In this document: one piece after another, positions 39,010 to 47,873 of the stretch
Layout: every line of letters starts with the position of its first letter
Position numbering within the stretch: the first letter of the stretch is position 1
From: Aliidiomarina quisquiliarum
Lineage (GTDB): Bacteria; Pseudomonadota; Gammaproteobacteria; Enterobacterales; Alteromonadaceae
NCBI RefSeq assembly: GCF_023922585.1
Contig: NZ_JAMFTN010000010.1
Location: 62,420-126,419 of the forward strand
DNA length: 64,000 nt
Direction of reading: 5' to 3'
The notes under the pieces: model-generated
Seen by the model: only the letters and a program-made list of their open reading frames with translations
Databases searched by the model: none
Told to the model about the DNA's origin: nothing
Translations under genes and position numbers: made by a program

Positions 39010-39608
39010 TTTTTTAACAGCAAGTAAGCCTGCTGAATGTTTTGCATTCGTTTTAACTCACCACCTTTGTCTGGGTGGTGAATATGCACCAAACGGCGGT
39101 ATTGGTTACGCAGCGCGGCGGTGCTTGTTGGTAATTGCTCTAATTCCAATACTACTAAGGCCGGCGCTACCTCGTTGGCCGCAACTGCCGTACCGGTAAA
39201 GCCTTGCCAAAAATTATTTAGTAATGCACTCACATCTGCTGCGCTGGTGTCGTTCATATTTGCCCAATCACTATAATAACTTTGCAGCGGATCAGTTTTC
39301 GCAAGCCCAAATGGGCCTGGTTGGTAAGGGCTTAACTTTATTGCAAGGGGTGAAATGTACAGCTCGAAGCTTTGCTCAGCGCGCCATAAGGCCTGCAATT
39401 TATATAAACAATGGAACACTAGGAAGTGGGTACGAAACAGTTGCAATTCGCCACGTAGGGCGTGCTTGCTTAACAATTCATAAGGGGATTGTTGTAGCTG
39501 TTGAATTAAGTCAAATTCTTTTACTGGCCCGGGCGAGCCAAGTAAAATGTCTGCAATAGCTTGTTGCACCGCAGTAAGTTGTTGTTTAAGTGCCGAAACT
39601 GTATTCAT
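38985..39608 (-). CDS. DnaJ-related protein with a C-terminal J domain
   Basis: A 207-aa protein. The first ~150 residues resemble the N-terminal domain of DnaJ-related proteins of marine gammaproteobacteria (IQQLQQSPYELL, LFRTHFLVFHCLYKLQ). The C-terminal ~50 residues form a short J domain with the essential HPD tripeptide (YRRLVHIHHPDKGG) and the closing helix IQQAYLLLKNYL. It should stimulate an Hsp70 on an unknown client. J domains are usually N-terminal in DnaJ itself. Confidence 0.85.
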   Translation of the reverse strand: MNTVSALKQQLTAVQQAIADILLGSPGPVKEFDLIQQLQQSPYELLSKHALRGELQLFRTHFLVFHCLYKLQALWRAEQSFELYISPLAIKLSPYQPGPFGLAKTDPLQSYYSDWANMNDTSAADVSALLNNFWQGFTGTAVAANEVAPALVVLELEQLPTSTAALRNQYRRLVHIHHPDKGGELKRMQNIQQAYLLLKNYLASCGR

Positions 39609-39650
39609 GGCAATACATTAACACGCTATACGCCTGCACAATAGGCATAA

Positions 39651-39676
39651 AAAAACCCAGCCTAAGCTGGGTTTTT
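39651..39676 (-). terminator. Rho-independent terminator of the rpsP-rimM-trmD-rplS operon
   Basis: AAAAACCCAGC (39651-39661), a CTAA loop, and GCTGGGTTTTT (39666-39676) form a perfect stem with T-tracts on both strands. It lies seven bases after the rplS stop codon. It could also serve the opposite strand. Confidence 0.9.
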
Positions 39677-39682
39677 AAGGGC

Positions 39683-40045
39683 TTATGAACCCAATTTTTC
39701 TTTGATACGTGCTGAACGACCGCTGCGCTCACGCAAGTAGTAAAGAGTAGCGCGACGAACCGCACCACGACGTTTCACAGTTACACTGTCAACAATCGGG
39801 CTATGGGTTTGGAAAGTACGCTCAACACCTTCACCGTTTGAAATTTTACGTACGGTAAATGCGCTGTGTAAACCACGGTTACGCTTACGAATTACCACAC
39901 CTTCAAAGGCCTGAATACGTACGCGCTCACCTTCTTTAACTTTAACATTGACGATAACGGTATCACCTGGTGCAAACACCGGTACATCGCTTTTCAACTG
40001 CTCGTCTTCGAGCTGCTGAAGTATAGATTTATTTACTTTAGCCAT
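39683..40045 (-). CDS. rplS: Large-subunit ribosomal protein L19
   Basis: Ribosomal protein located at the 30S-50S interface. The 120-aa sequence is typical throughout: [54 protein letters not shown] and [12 protein letters not shown] good ribosome binding site (AGGAGGAGA) precedes the ATG. It is the last gene of the conserved rpsP-rimM-trmD-rplS operon and is followed by a strong terminator. Confidence 0.98.
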   Translation of the reverse strand: MAKVNKSILQQLEDEQLKSDVPVFAPGDTVIVNVKVKEGERVRIQAFEGVVIRKRNRGLHSAFTVRKISNGEGVERTFQTHSPIVDSVTVKRRGAVRRATLYYLRERSGRSARIKEKLGS

Positions 40046-40076
40046 TTCATTTCTCCTCCTAGTAATAACTGCACGA

Positions 40077-40826
40077 TTAGTCTTTGTGCTTCAACAAAGC
40101 TTGCTGCTCGTCAGTCAGAGCTAGGTTATTAAGTAATTCGGGCCGCCGTTGCTGAGTTCGTATAAGAGACTGCTGCAACCGCCACCGACGTATATCTTCA
40201 TGGTGTCCACTCAGCAGTACTGGGGGCACACGTTTGCCGTCAAGAACTTCAGGCCGAGTGTAATGTGGGCAATCGAGCAAACCAGCAGCAAAAGAATCTT
40301 CTGCGGCAGAACTTGCATGCCCCAACACACCGGGTACTTGCCTTGCTAGCGTATCAATAAGAACCATTGCCGGTAATTCGCCCCCAGAGAGAACAAAATC
40401 ACCAATAGACCATTCTTCGTCAATATCTGCTTCAATTACACGTTCATCAATACCTTCATAACGCCCTGCTACCAGCACCAATGAAGTATATTGGCTTAAC
40501 TCAGCAACACCTTGGTGGTCTAACTTGCGCCCTTGTGGCGACAAATAAATAACCTTAGGTGTTGAACCGCTCGTTGCCGTTATGGCCTTTTTGGCGTCAG
40601 CAATTGCTGCTCTTAAGGGAGCAACCATCATTAACATGCCTGGCCCACCGCCGTAAGGGCGGTCGTCAACAGTACGGTGCTTGTCTTCAGTGTAGTCTCG
40701 TGGATTCCACGTAGCGACTGAAAGCAAGCCTTCCGTTACAGCGCGACGCGTTACACCGGATTCCGTAATTGCACTAAACATTTCCGGAAAAAGGGTAACA
40801 ACGCCTACAGTTAAGCTCTTGGCCAT
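40077..40826 (-). CDS. trmD: tRNA (guanine-N1)-methyltransferase
   Basis: Methylates G37 of tRNAs that read CNN codons, preventing frameshifting. The SPOUT knot motifs are clear: [47 protein letters not shown] and the SAM-binding [14 protein letters not shown]. The ATG at 40826 overlaps the rimM stop by one base (TAATG), which supports this start over a frame opening at 40844. The product has 249 aa, the usual size. Confidence 0.97.
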   Translation of the reverse strand: MAKSLTVGVVTLFPEMFSAITESGVTRRAVTEGLLSVATWNPRDYTEDKHRTVDDRPYGGGPGMLMMVAPLRAAIADAKKAITATSGSTPKVIYLSPQGRKLDHQGVAELSQYTSLVLVAGRYEGIDERVIEADIDEEWSIGDFVLSGGELPAMVLIDTLARQVPGVLGHASSAAEDSFAAGLLDCPHYTRPEVLDGKRVPPVLLSGHHEDIRRWRLQQSLIRTQQRRPELLNNLALTDEQQALLKHKD

Positions 40827-41368
40827 TAGAAGTCTGCAGGCCACTCAACTGTAATAGTGCCTAGTTCCTTATCCACCGCCACAATATATTGCGACTGAAT
40901 AAAAGGAATAAGCCGTTCACGCTTACCGAACGCGTCATTGCTATTGGCAGTTACCACTAGTACATCGTTGGCAGCTGTCGACAGCATATGGTCTACCTTG
41001 CCCATGTCATACCCTTCGGCATTAACAACTTTTAGGCCTTCAAGATCACGCCAATAAAACTCGTTCTCTTCGAGTGCTGGCAAAGCACTTGCCAACACAG
41101 CGACTTCCATGCCCGTTAGCAGCGCAGCTGCATCGCGGTCATCGACATTCGCTAATTTTGCTACCAGGCCTTTATTATGCCAGCGCCATTGGCTGACTTC
41201 GACCTGTTGCCATTTACCCTCTCGGCCAATAAACCAAGGAGCGTAATCAAAAATACCTGACACTTCATTGGTGTAAGCATTTACTCGTAACCAGCCTTTA
41301 ATGCCGTAAACAGCACCTAGAGTACCTAGTATAACGAGATCTTTGTTACTTACTGCTGCAGAAGTCAT
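40826..41368 (-). CDS. rimM: 16S rRNA processing protein RimM
   Basis: Assembly factor for the 30S head that binds S19. The N-terminal barrel ([22 protein letters not shown]) and the C-terminal PRC-barrel ([35 protein letters not shown]) are both present in 180 aa. It lies 14 bases after rpsP and overlaps trmD by one base. Confidence 0.97.
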   Translation of the reverse strand: MTSAAVSNKDLVILGTLGAVYGIKGWLRVNAYTNEVSGIFDYAPWFIGREGKWQQVEVSQWRWHNKGLVAKLANVDDRDAAALLTGMEVAVLASALPALEENEFYWRDLEGLKVVNAEGYDMGKVDHMLSTAANDVLVVTANSNDAFGKRERLIPFIQSQYIVAVDKELGTITVEWPADF

Positions 41369-41382
41369 GACCTTGGTCAGCC

Positions 41383-41637
41383 TCAGGCAGCAGCAGCTTG
41401 TTGTGCTTCTTGAACAAGTTTAGCAACACGGTCAGAAAGCTGTGCGCCAACACCGACCCAATGTTCGATGCGATCAAGATCAACACGTAAAGTTTCTTCC
41501 TGGCCACGAGCCAGTGGGTTAAAAAAGCCGACTTTTTCAATGAAACGCGCATCACGTGCGTTTCTGCTGTCGGCAACAACCATTTGGTAGAATGGCCGCT
41601 TTTTAGCGCCACCCCGTTGTAAACGAATGGTAACCAT
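41383..41637 (-). CDS. rpsP: Small-subunit ribosomal protein S16
   Basis: Ribosomal protein with the family opening [18 protein letters not shown] and the block [14 protein letters not shown]; 84 aa. The ATG at 41637 has GAGG six bases upstream; the in-frame TTG at 41649 would overlap that site and is rejected. It is the first gene of the operon. The 131 bases to ffh must contain the operon promoter, which I could not place with confidence. Confidence 0.97.
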   Translation of the reverse strand: MVTIRLQRGGAKKRPFYQMVVADSRNARDARFIEKVGFFNPLARGQEETLRVDLDRIEHWVGVGAQLSDRVAKLVQEAQQAAAA

Positions 41638-41768
41638 TACCGTCCTCAATTTATTTCAAAAATACAAAGTTAAAGTTAATACTTCCTTACCTTGAAAAAC
41701 AACCAAGATCAGGAAGCCGCGTAAGTTTACGTATTTCACCAGCAATTGCAAGGTAAAAGGCGTATTTA

Positions 41769-43133
41769 TCAACCGCCGGGGAACATTCCCGGTGGCATTT
41801 TGCCGCCCATTTGGCGTAATAGCTTCGCCATACCGCCGCCTTTCATCTTTTTCATCATTTTTTGCATTTGGTTAAATTGCTTTAATAACCGGTTTACATC
41901 TTGCACTTGCACTCCCGATCCGGCCGCAATTCGCCGTTTACGTGAACCTTTCAGTACATCTGGGTATTCCCGTTCGTGCGGTGTCATAGAACTAATTATA
42001 GCTTCCATCCGTATGGTTGCTTTATCGTCTATTTGCCCCTGCATTTGCCCGGCCATTTTGCCCATGCCTGGCATTTTGTTCATCAGCCCCATCATGCCGC
42101 CCATATTGCGCATTTGCACCAACTGCTCGCGGAAGTCTTCCAAGCTAAACTTACCGCTTTTCATCACCCGCTTAGCCATTTTTTCGGCTTTAGCACGGTC
42201 AACCTTTTGCTCTACTTCCTCTATTAAAGAAAGCACGTCGCCCATACCTAGAATGCGCCCGGCAATGCGGTCCGGATGGAAAGGCTCTAACGCGTCATTT
42301 TTCTCGCCTACACCTAAAAATTTAATCGGCTTACCCGTAATATGGCGAATAGAAAGTGCCGCACCACCGCGGGCATCACCATCTATTTTAGTTAAAATAA
42401 CGCCCGTTAAGGGTAATGCTTCGTTAAAGGCTTTGGCTGTATTAGCAGCATCTTGCCCGGTCATGGCGTCAACCACAAACAGGGTTTCAATTGGCTTAAT
42501 GGCACTATGTAAGCGCTGAATTTCTGCCATCATCGCTTCGTCAATAGCTAACCGGCCTGCGGTGTCAACCAGCACCACGTCAAGAAACCTTTTCCGCGCG
42601 TGGCTAATCGCCGCCTGCGCAATGTCTACTGGGTCTTGGTCGGTAGATGAGGGAAAAAATTCCACTTCAACTTCTTCAGCCAACCGTTGCAACTGCATAA
42701 TTGCAGCAGGACGGTAAATATCGGCACTTACCACCAATACTTTTTTCTTGTGCTGTTGTTTTAAGTGGCGCGCTAACTTACCAATGCTGGTGGTTTTACC
42801 GGCCCCCTGTAAACCTGCCATAAGTATTACTGCTGGGGGTTGGGTGGCCAAATTTAACGGCACATTGGCTTCACCCATGGCTATTTCTAGCTCATTACGA
42901 ACTATTTTTACAAACACTTGGCCTGGGTTTAGGTTTTTATTCACCTCAACACCCAAAGCGCGCTCTCTTACCTTAGCAATAAAGTCTCTTACTACGGGTA
43001 AGGCAACGTCAGCTTCAAGTAGTGCCATGCGCACTTCACGCAGGGTGTCTTTAATATTATCTTCGGTCAAACGACCGCGACCGCTTATATTTCGCAAACT
43101 TTGCGATAGACGATCGCTTAAATTATCAAACAT
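41769..43133 (-). CDS. ffh: Signal recognition particle protein Ffh
   Basis: GTPase of the signal recognition particle that delivers membrane proteins to FtsY and SecYEG. N domain at residues 1-90, G domain with GLQGAGKTTS, DTAGRL, TKIDGDARGG and FLGVGEKNDALEPF, then the methionine-rich M domain (MRNMGGMMGLMNKMPGMGKM) that binds signal peptides and 4.5S RNA. Length 454 aa. A TATAAT on the minus strand at 43163-43168 is a likely -10 box. It is divergent from ypjD, as in E. coli. Confidence 0.98.
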   Translation of the reverse strand: MFDNLSDRLSQSLRNISGRGRLTEDNIKDTLREVRMALLEADVALPVVRDFIAKVRERALGVEVNKNLNPGQVFVKIVRNELEIAMGEANVPLNLATQPPAVILMAGLQGAGKTTSIGKLARHLKQQHKKKVLVVSADIYRPAAIMQLQRLAEEVEVEFFPSSTDQDPVDIAQAAISHARKRFLDVVLVDTAGRLAIDEAMMAEIQRLHSAIKPIETLFVVDAMTGQDAANTAKAFNEALPLTGVILTKIDGDARGGAALSIRHITGKPIKFLGVGEKNDALEPFHPDRIAGRILGMGDVLSLIEEVEQKVDRAKAEKMAKRVMKSGKFSLEDFREQLVQMRNMGGMMGLMNKMPGMGKMAGQMQGQIDDKATIRMEAIISSMTPHEREYPDVLKGSRKRRIAAGSGVQVQDVNRLLKQFNQMQKMMKKMKGGGMAKLLRQMGGKMPPGMFPGG

Positions 43134-43178
43134 GGCGTATTCCTGTCGGTAGACTTTACGCTATTATACGGAAACCAG

Positions 43179-43207
43179 TTGGGTTTGGCGATTGAAGTCC
43201 GTATACT
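43179..43207 (+). promoter_or_regulatory. Probable ypjD promoter
   Basis: TTGGGT (43179-43184), a 17-base spacer and TATACT (43202-43207) on the plus strand, about 85 bases upstream of the start codon. Confidence 0.5.
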
Positions 43208-43291
43208 GAACTAACTAGCTGACAATACGAATCATTCACAACAAGTGTCTTTGGTACAGCAACTTCCATAATAGCGAGAGAATTTGAAACA

Positions 43292-44086
43292 ATGTTGATA
43301 CAGCTACTTACCATTCTCTGTATCCTTATCTATGGGGCCGGAATTTTATTTTTAAACCGCCGCCTCACAGCCCCTACTATTTATGCGCACCGCGTTTGGT
43401 TATCAAACATTGGCGCCATAGCATTACATGGGGCCCTTATTGCCACCATCCTAGCTGAACGGGGTGTCAATAATCTTAATTTTCTTATTGTGCTTAGTAT
43501 TATTGCTTGGCTACTTGGGCTGTTTTCTGTCAGCCGCGGGCGTCAACTTGCCAGCCTTATGTTACGCCCTGCTATTTTCGGTTTTGCTATTGTTAGCGTG
43601 CTGTTATTACAAGTATTGCCAGAAAGCGGCGGCTTACACGCCAGCATGACCTATGGCTTAGCCGTTCATATTATTTTATCTCTCATTGCCTTTAGCTTGT
43701 TGGTATTAGCCGCCTTGTATGCGGGCCAAATACTATATTTAAACCGAGTGCTAAAAACACGTAGTGCCCGCGCCCTTAACGAACACTTTCCACCGTTAAT
43801 GACCGTTGAGCAATATTTTTTCCGTTTACTAGGTGCCGGTACTGCGGTGCTCACCTTGGCAATCGTGGCGGGCATTTTATTTGTCGACGACCTTTTTGCC
43901 AAAGGGCAAATTCATAAAACTGTTCTCTCTATTGCCGCTTGGCTATGCTTTGGTGGTATCGTGGTGGCCCATAATACTCGTGGGCTACGGGGTAAACCTA
44001 TTGTACTGTTCACACTCACTGCTGCTGTTTTACTTACCCTCGCTTATTTTGGTAGCCGTTTCGTACGCGACATCATTTTGTCATAA
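43292..44086 (+). CDS. ypjD: YpjD/CcsA-like inner membrane protein
   Basis: A 264-aa polytopic protein with about eight membrane helices and no soluble domain. It matches the CcsA/HemX-like YpjD family placed next to ffh in many gammaproteobacteria. Family relatives handle haem during cytochrome c assembly, but the role of YpjD itself is not established. Histidines in MTYGLAVHII and VVAHNTRG are where haem-related members keep theirs. The downstream gene yfjD has its own promoter-like sequence. Confidence 0.85.
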   Translation: MLIQLLTILCILIYGAGILFLNRRLTAPTIYAHRVWLSNIGAIALHGALIATILAERGVNNLNFLIVLSIIAWLLGLFSVSRGRQLASLMLRPAIFGFAIVSVLLLQVLPESGGLHASMTYGLAVHIILSLIAFSLLVLAALYAGQILYLNRVLKTRSARALNEHFPPLMTVEQYFFRLLGAGTAVLTLAIVAGILFVDDLFAKGQIHKTVLSIAAWLCFGGIVVAHNTRGLRGKPIVLFTLTAAVLLTLAYFGSRFVRDIILS

Positions 44087-44110
44087 TCAATAAATCTTAA
44101 ACGCCATGTC

Positions 44111-44138
44111 TTGACATCTTCGGCGGTGTCCATACATT
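44111..44138 (+). promoter_or_regulatory. Possible yfjD promoter
   Basis: TTGACA (44111-44116), 16 bases, TACATT (44133-44138), about 30 bases upstream of the yfjD start codon. The -35 box is perfect and the -10 box is fair. Confidence 0.5.
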
Positions 44139-44169
44139 AGTAGTTGTCAATCATAAACAGGAATCAAAC

Positions 44170-45462
44170 TTGGACGAACTATCACTGAGTACGCTTTTTA
44201 TAACCTTAGGCGTGCTGGTACTTATTTCTGCATTTTTCTCAGGATCTGAAACGGGCATGATGTCCGTTAACCGTTATAAGCTTCGCCACCTTAGCCAAAC
44301 TGGCCATAAGGCAGCAAAGCGCGTGAGCTATTTGCTCGATCGCCCAGACCGCCTCATCGGCCTCATCCTGATCGGTAATAACTTGGTCAATATCGCCGCA
44401 TCGGCCGTGGCAACGGTCATCGGCATGCGCCTATATGGCGATTACGGTATTTTAATTGCCACCATAGTACTTACCCTTATTATTCTGATTTTCTCTGAAG
44501 TAACCCCTAAAACTATAGCGGCACTACGTCCCGAACGGGTTGCTTTTCCAAGTTCTTTTATTCTTAAGCCCATGCTTAAGATATTTTACCCCTTAGTAGC
44601 AGCGGTAAACTTCATTACTAATAACTTAATGCGGGTGCTGGGTATCGACCCTAACGGTACTGGCAAAGACAGTCTTAGCGCCGAAGAACTTCGCACTGTA
44701 GTGCACGAAGCGGGCTCGTTAATTCCGTCTCGTCACCAAGAAATGCTGTTAAGTATTCTCGACTTAGAAAAAGTTACTGTCGACGACATAATGATTCCCC
44801 GTAACGAAATAAACGCCATCGACATTAATGCCGACTGGTCGGTTATTGCTCGCCAGCTCAATAATATGCAAAGCACCCTGGTGCTGTTATATCGGGGCGA
44901 AATCGACGACGCCATTGGCTTTTTACATGCCCGCGACGTATTGCAATTAGTAACGCGTAACCCAGACGAACCAGACAAGCCTTCATTGGTTCGTGCCGTA
45001 CGGGAAATATACTTTATTCCTGAAAGCACCCCATTAAGCGTGCAACTGATTAAATTTCAACAAAACAAAGAGCGCATTGGTTTAGTGGTCGACGAATATG
45101 GTGACATTCAAGGACTGGTTACCTTAGAAGATATTCTTGAAGAAATTGTTGGCGACTTCACCACCACCATGACCGGTCAAGCTAGCGAAACGTTGCGCCG
45201 CGATCCCGACGGTAGCGTGGTTATTGAAGGTAGTGCAAACTTACGCGAGTTGAATAAAGAGTTAAAACTGAATTTTCCTACCGACGGGCCGAAAACCCTT
45301 AATGGTTTATTAACTGAAATTATTGGCGACATTCCCGACAACCCCATGTGTATTAAAATAGACGAGCATGCGGTGGAAATTCTTGAAGTGTCAGACAGCG
45401 TTATTAAAAGCGTGCGGTTACTACCAAAGTTACGCAAAAAAGCTAAGCGGTCGTCCGCTTAG
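44170..45462 (+). CDS. yfjD: HlyC/CorC-family (CNNM/DUF21) membrane protein
   Basis: A 430-aa protein of the CorB/CorC/YfjD group, linked to magnesium or cobalt transport. The DUF21 membrane domain covers residues 1-180 (AFFSGSETGMMSVNRYKL, LIGLILIGNNLVN). Two CBS domains follow (VDDIMIPRNEIN; RIGLVVDEYGDIQGLVTLEDI), then a C-terminal CorC_HlyC domain (VVIEGSANLRELNKEL, IGDIPDNP). The start is a TTG at 44170 with AGGA seven bases upstream. The last codons double as part of a terminator for the gene on the opposite strand. Confidence 0.93.
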   Translation: MDELSLSTLFITLGVLVLISAFFSGSETGMMSVNRYKLRHLSQTGHKAAKRVSYLLDRPDRLIGLILIGNNLVNIAASAVATVIGMRLYGDYGILIATIVLTLIILIFSEVTPKTIAALRPERVAFPSSFILKPMLKIFYPLVAAVNFITNNLMRVLGIDPNGTGKDSLSAEELRTVVHEAGSLIPSRHQEMLLSILDLEKVTVDDIMIPRNEINAIDINADWSVIARQLNNMQSTLVLLYRGEIDDAIGFLHARDVLQLVTRNPDEPDKPSLVRAVREIYFIPESTPLSVQLIKFQQNKERIGLVVDEYGDIQGLVTLEDILEEIVGDFTTTMTGQASETLRRDPDGSVVIEGSANLRELNKELKLNFPTDGPKTLNGLLTEIIGDIPDNPMCIKIDEHAVEILEVSDSVIKSVRLLPKLRKKAKRSSA

Positions 45463-45465
45463 CTT
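45436..45465 (-). terminator. Terminator of the lipoprotein gene, embedded in the end of yfjD
   Basis: AAGCTAAGCGG (45440-45450), TCGT loop and CCGCTTAGCTT (45455-45465) form a perfect 11-bp stem. On the minus strand it is followed by six T (plus 45436-45441). It lies nine bases after the stop of the leftward lipoprotein gene and includes the stop codon of yfjD. Confidence 0.8.
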
Positions 45466-45474
45466 GTTAAGCTT

Positions 45475-46098
45475 TTAGCCAAACAGCAGACGTCGTAGCC
45501 AACCCCGGTTTAACTTCTTCTCGCAGCCTTTTAGCTGTTGTGCATAGGTATTCGAACGGTCGTCAACCCGCCTAGCAACTTGCACTAACCATTGTTTTTG
45601 CAGGTAGGTGCGACGCTTATAACCGCCCCAACCCTCGTGGTAGTTAAGGTATTGAGCATAAGCGTCCCACTTCGACACACCATTTACTTGGTGCGATTTA
45701 GTAATAAACCAGCCCATAAAGTCAATGGCGTCGTTGTAGTTATCACGACGCGCTCGACGCTTGCCAGTTTCCCGCACATAGTCGTCCCAAGTCATGGTTT
45801 TAGCTTGCGCATAGCCATAGGCATCGCTTACTCGCCCCCAAGGTATAAAGCCAAGCAAATAGCGCTTTGGTGGCTGCGCTCGGGCTTTAAACGAACTTTC
45901 CTGATACATCATTGCCATGGGCACATGAATGGGTACGCCCCATTCTTTATTCATTTTTTTTGCGCCTTTCCACCAGTCTCGACGCTCTTCAAAAATATGA
46001 CATATATTTTCCGGGTCGCTTGGTGGAGCCGTTGTACAACCAGATAAAAGCGTAGTTGTAACAAGCACTAACGCCAACAATGTAGTTTTATTTCGCAT
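45475..46098 (-). CDS. Transglycosylase SLT-like lipoprotein
   Basis: A 207-aa outer-membrane lipoprotein with lipobox LLSGC after a 19-residue signal. The SLT-like domain carries a probable catalytic glutamate in MMYQESSFKA, then WGRVSDAYGYAQAK and YAQYLNYHEGWGGY, which correspond to the lysozyme-fold motifs. The C-terminus is basic. It would cleave peptidoglycan from the outer-membrane side, complementing MltD. The exact subfamily is not known to me. Confidence 0.85.
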   Translation of the reverse strand: MRNKTTLLALVLVTTTLLSGCTTAPPSDPENICHIFEERRDWWKGAKKMNKEWGVPIHVPMAMMYQESSFKARAQPPKRYLLGFIPWGRVSDAYGYAQAKTMTWDDYVRETGKRRARRDNYNDAIDFMGWFITKSHQVNGVSKWDAYAQYLNYHEGWGGYKRRTYLQKQWLVQVARRVDDRSNTYAQQLKGCEKKLNRGWLRRLLFG

Positions 46099-46172
46099 TC
46101 TACTGAACCTTTTCTTATTCTGTCCCTCTTACCCTATGTAAGGTGTTCGTAAGTAACCTTCATCCCCTGGAT

Positions 46173-47795
46173 TTATAAGCTATCTTTTGCGCCTCGCTTG
46201 GGGCGCTTTTTTTTAACCTGCGCACGCTCAAAGTAGTCAGCTAAAAACTCTCCAAAGGTTCCCTTTGAATTTGCTTCTAAGGTTGCTTTATCGGCAATCG
46301 ACTGTTTGGTCCAAGCGGCAAATTGTTCATGGGTGTAATACTCTAACTCGCTACCCATTAGTTCAGTTCGATACATTTCAGCTAAGCGCATGCCCGGCTT
46401 GCCACCTTCGGCTACAGCGCGTAGGTACATTCGCATTACTTTACCCGACAAGGTTTGCTCTGGGTCTGCAATTGCAGGCGTTAAGGCGGCTAAACTTTGC
46501 TGGTATAAGGGCTCGGCCTCGGTTTTATCTAGCACCACAGCAATATCGTTTAATTCTTTAAATAAGGCGGTTAAACGCTCTTCAACAGTGGCAATACCGT
46601 TGCTGTCTGTCAATTGTAACCCTGGCGTACGGCCCTGCTTAATAACCTCACTAACTAGCCGCTCGGTATCCACTTGTTCTTCCCAACTTAGCGGCGGGCT
46701 ATTATCGAGCAAACAATACAACAGAAATAAATCAATAAAGCGCATTTGATCTGCCGTAATACCCACATTACTAAAGGGGTTTACATCAAGTACCCGCACT
46801 TCAATATATTCAATACCCCGGTTTTCAAGTGCTTGAGCCGGCGTTTCCCCTTCGAGAGCAATCTGTTTTGGCCGAATAGGCGAATAAAACTCATTTTCTA
46901 TTTGTAAAATATTCGCGCTTAATTGTTTCCATTCATCGCCATCGCGGGTGCCAATTGCTTCAAAACGTTTTACTGGCGTAAAAACGGCACATCGCAAGTC
47001 GTCTACATATTCTTGTAGCGAATTATAAGTAATGCCTAATTCTGCTTGCTCACGATTGGTATAACCTAAGTCACTCATTCGCAACGAGGTAGCATAGGGA
47101 AAACCGGCCAAGCCGCCACCCATATCTTCTAGCCCAATATCAACTTTAGTGTGGCGTAAAAACGACTTACATAACAACGGCGAAGCGCCAAACATATAAG
47201 GAATAACCCAAGCTAAGCGTTTAAAATTACGAATTAAGCCAAGGTAGCGTGCGGAACGAAAATCGCGGTTGTCGCGGTCGCCGTCTTCAGCGGCAAGCGC
47301 CGCCCATAACTCATCGGACACCGAAAAGTTATAATGCACTCCAGCAATGGTTTGCATCATAGCGCCATAACGGTGGGTTAAACCCTGTCGGTAGGTGCGC
47401 TTCATTATGCCCGAGTGAGATTCACCATATTGGGCAATGCGAATGTCACTTAATTCATTCACATAACAGGGCATACTTAAAGGCCACAGGCGTTCGTCGC
47501 CTATGGCGGCATAAGTTGCCCGATGCAAATCCCGTAACTGCGCTAAGGTTTCATCTACCGAGCGCGACACAGGTGTGATAAATTCCAATAACGCTTCCGC
47601 ATAATCTGTCGTAATAGCAGGATGCGTTAAGGTAGCCCCTAGTTTTTCTTCTGGGTGCATGGTAATCGCTAAGCGACCTTCAGGGGTTATACGAAGCGCT
47701 TCGCGCTCGATGCCGCGACGAATTCCTTTTAAACCACTACGAATGGCAGGGTTTTCAAGTAAGGCGTCTAAGGCAAGACCTTTGTGTAACTGCAT
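46173..47795 (-). CDS. gshA: Glutamate-cysteine ligase
   Basis: First enzyme of glutathione synthesis, joining glutamate and cysteine with ATP. The gamma-proteobacterial GshA pattern is clear: GIRRGIEREALRI, THPAITTDYAEALLEFITPV, GVHYNFSVSD, YIEVRVLDVNPFSNVGI. From the ATG at 47795 it has 540 aa, against 518 in E. coli; a longer frame opening with a TTG at 47882 would reach into the divergent kinase gene and is rejected. It supplies the cofactor for GloB. Confidence 0.95.
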   Translation of the reverse strand: MQLHKGLALDALLENPAIRSGLKGIRRGIEREALRITPEGRLAITMHPEEKLGATLTHPAITTDYAEALLEFITPVSRSVDETLAQLRDLHRATYAAIGDERLWPLSMPCYVNELSDIRIAQYGESHSGIMKRTYRQGLTHRYGAMMQTIAGVHYNFSVSDELWAALAAEDGDRDNRDFRSARYLGLIRNFKRLAWVIPYMFGASPLLCKSFLRHTKVDIGLEDMGGGLAGFPYATSLRMSDLGYTNREQAELGITYNSLQEYVDDLRCAVFTPVKRFEAIGTRDGDEWKQLSANILQIENEFYSPIRPKQIALEGETPAQALENRGIEYIEVRVLDVNPFSNVGITADQMRFIDLFLLYCLLDNSPPLSWEEQVDTERLVSEVIKQGRTPGLQLTDSNGIATVEERLTALFKELNDIAVVLDKTEAEPLYQQSLAALTPAIADPEQTLSGKVMRMYLRAVAEGGKPGMRLAEMYRTELMGSELEYYTHEQFAAWTKQSIADKATLEANSKGTFGEFLADYFERAQVKKKRPKRGAKDSL

Positions 47796-47873
47796 AGTGT
47801 CTCGGATATTGTCTGGTATGATGGTGCCTAGTTTGCCACAAAAAGTAATTAAATACAGTCTAAGGAGTGCTCG

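Noticed and set aside
41746-42519. Plus-strand frame of 257 codons
   Set aside because: Antisense to ffh; Pro/Ile/Ser-rich with no recognisable motif and no ribosome binding site.
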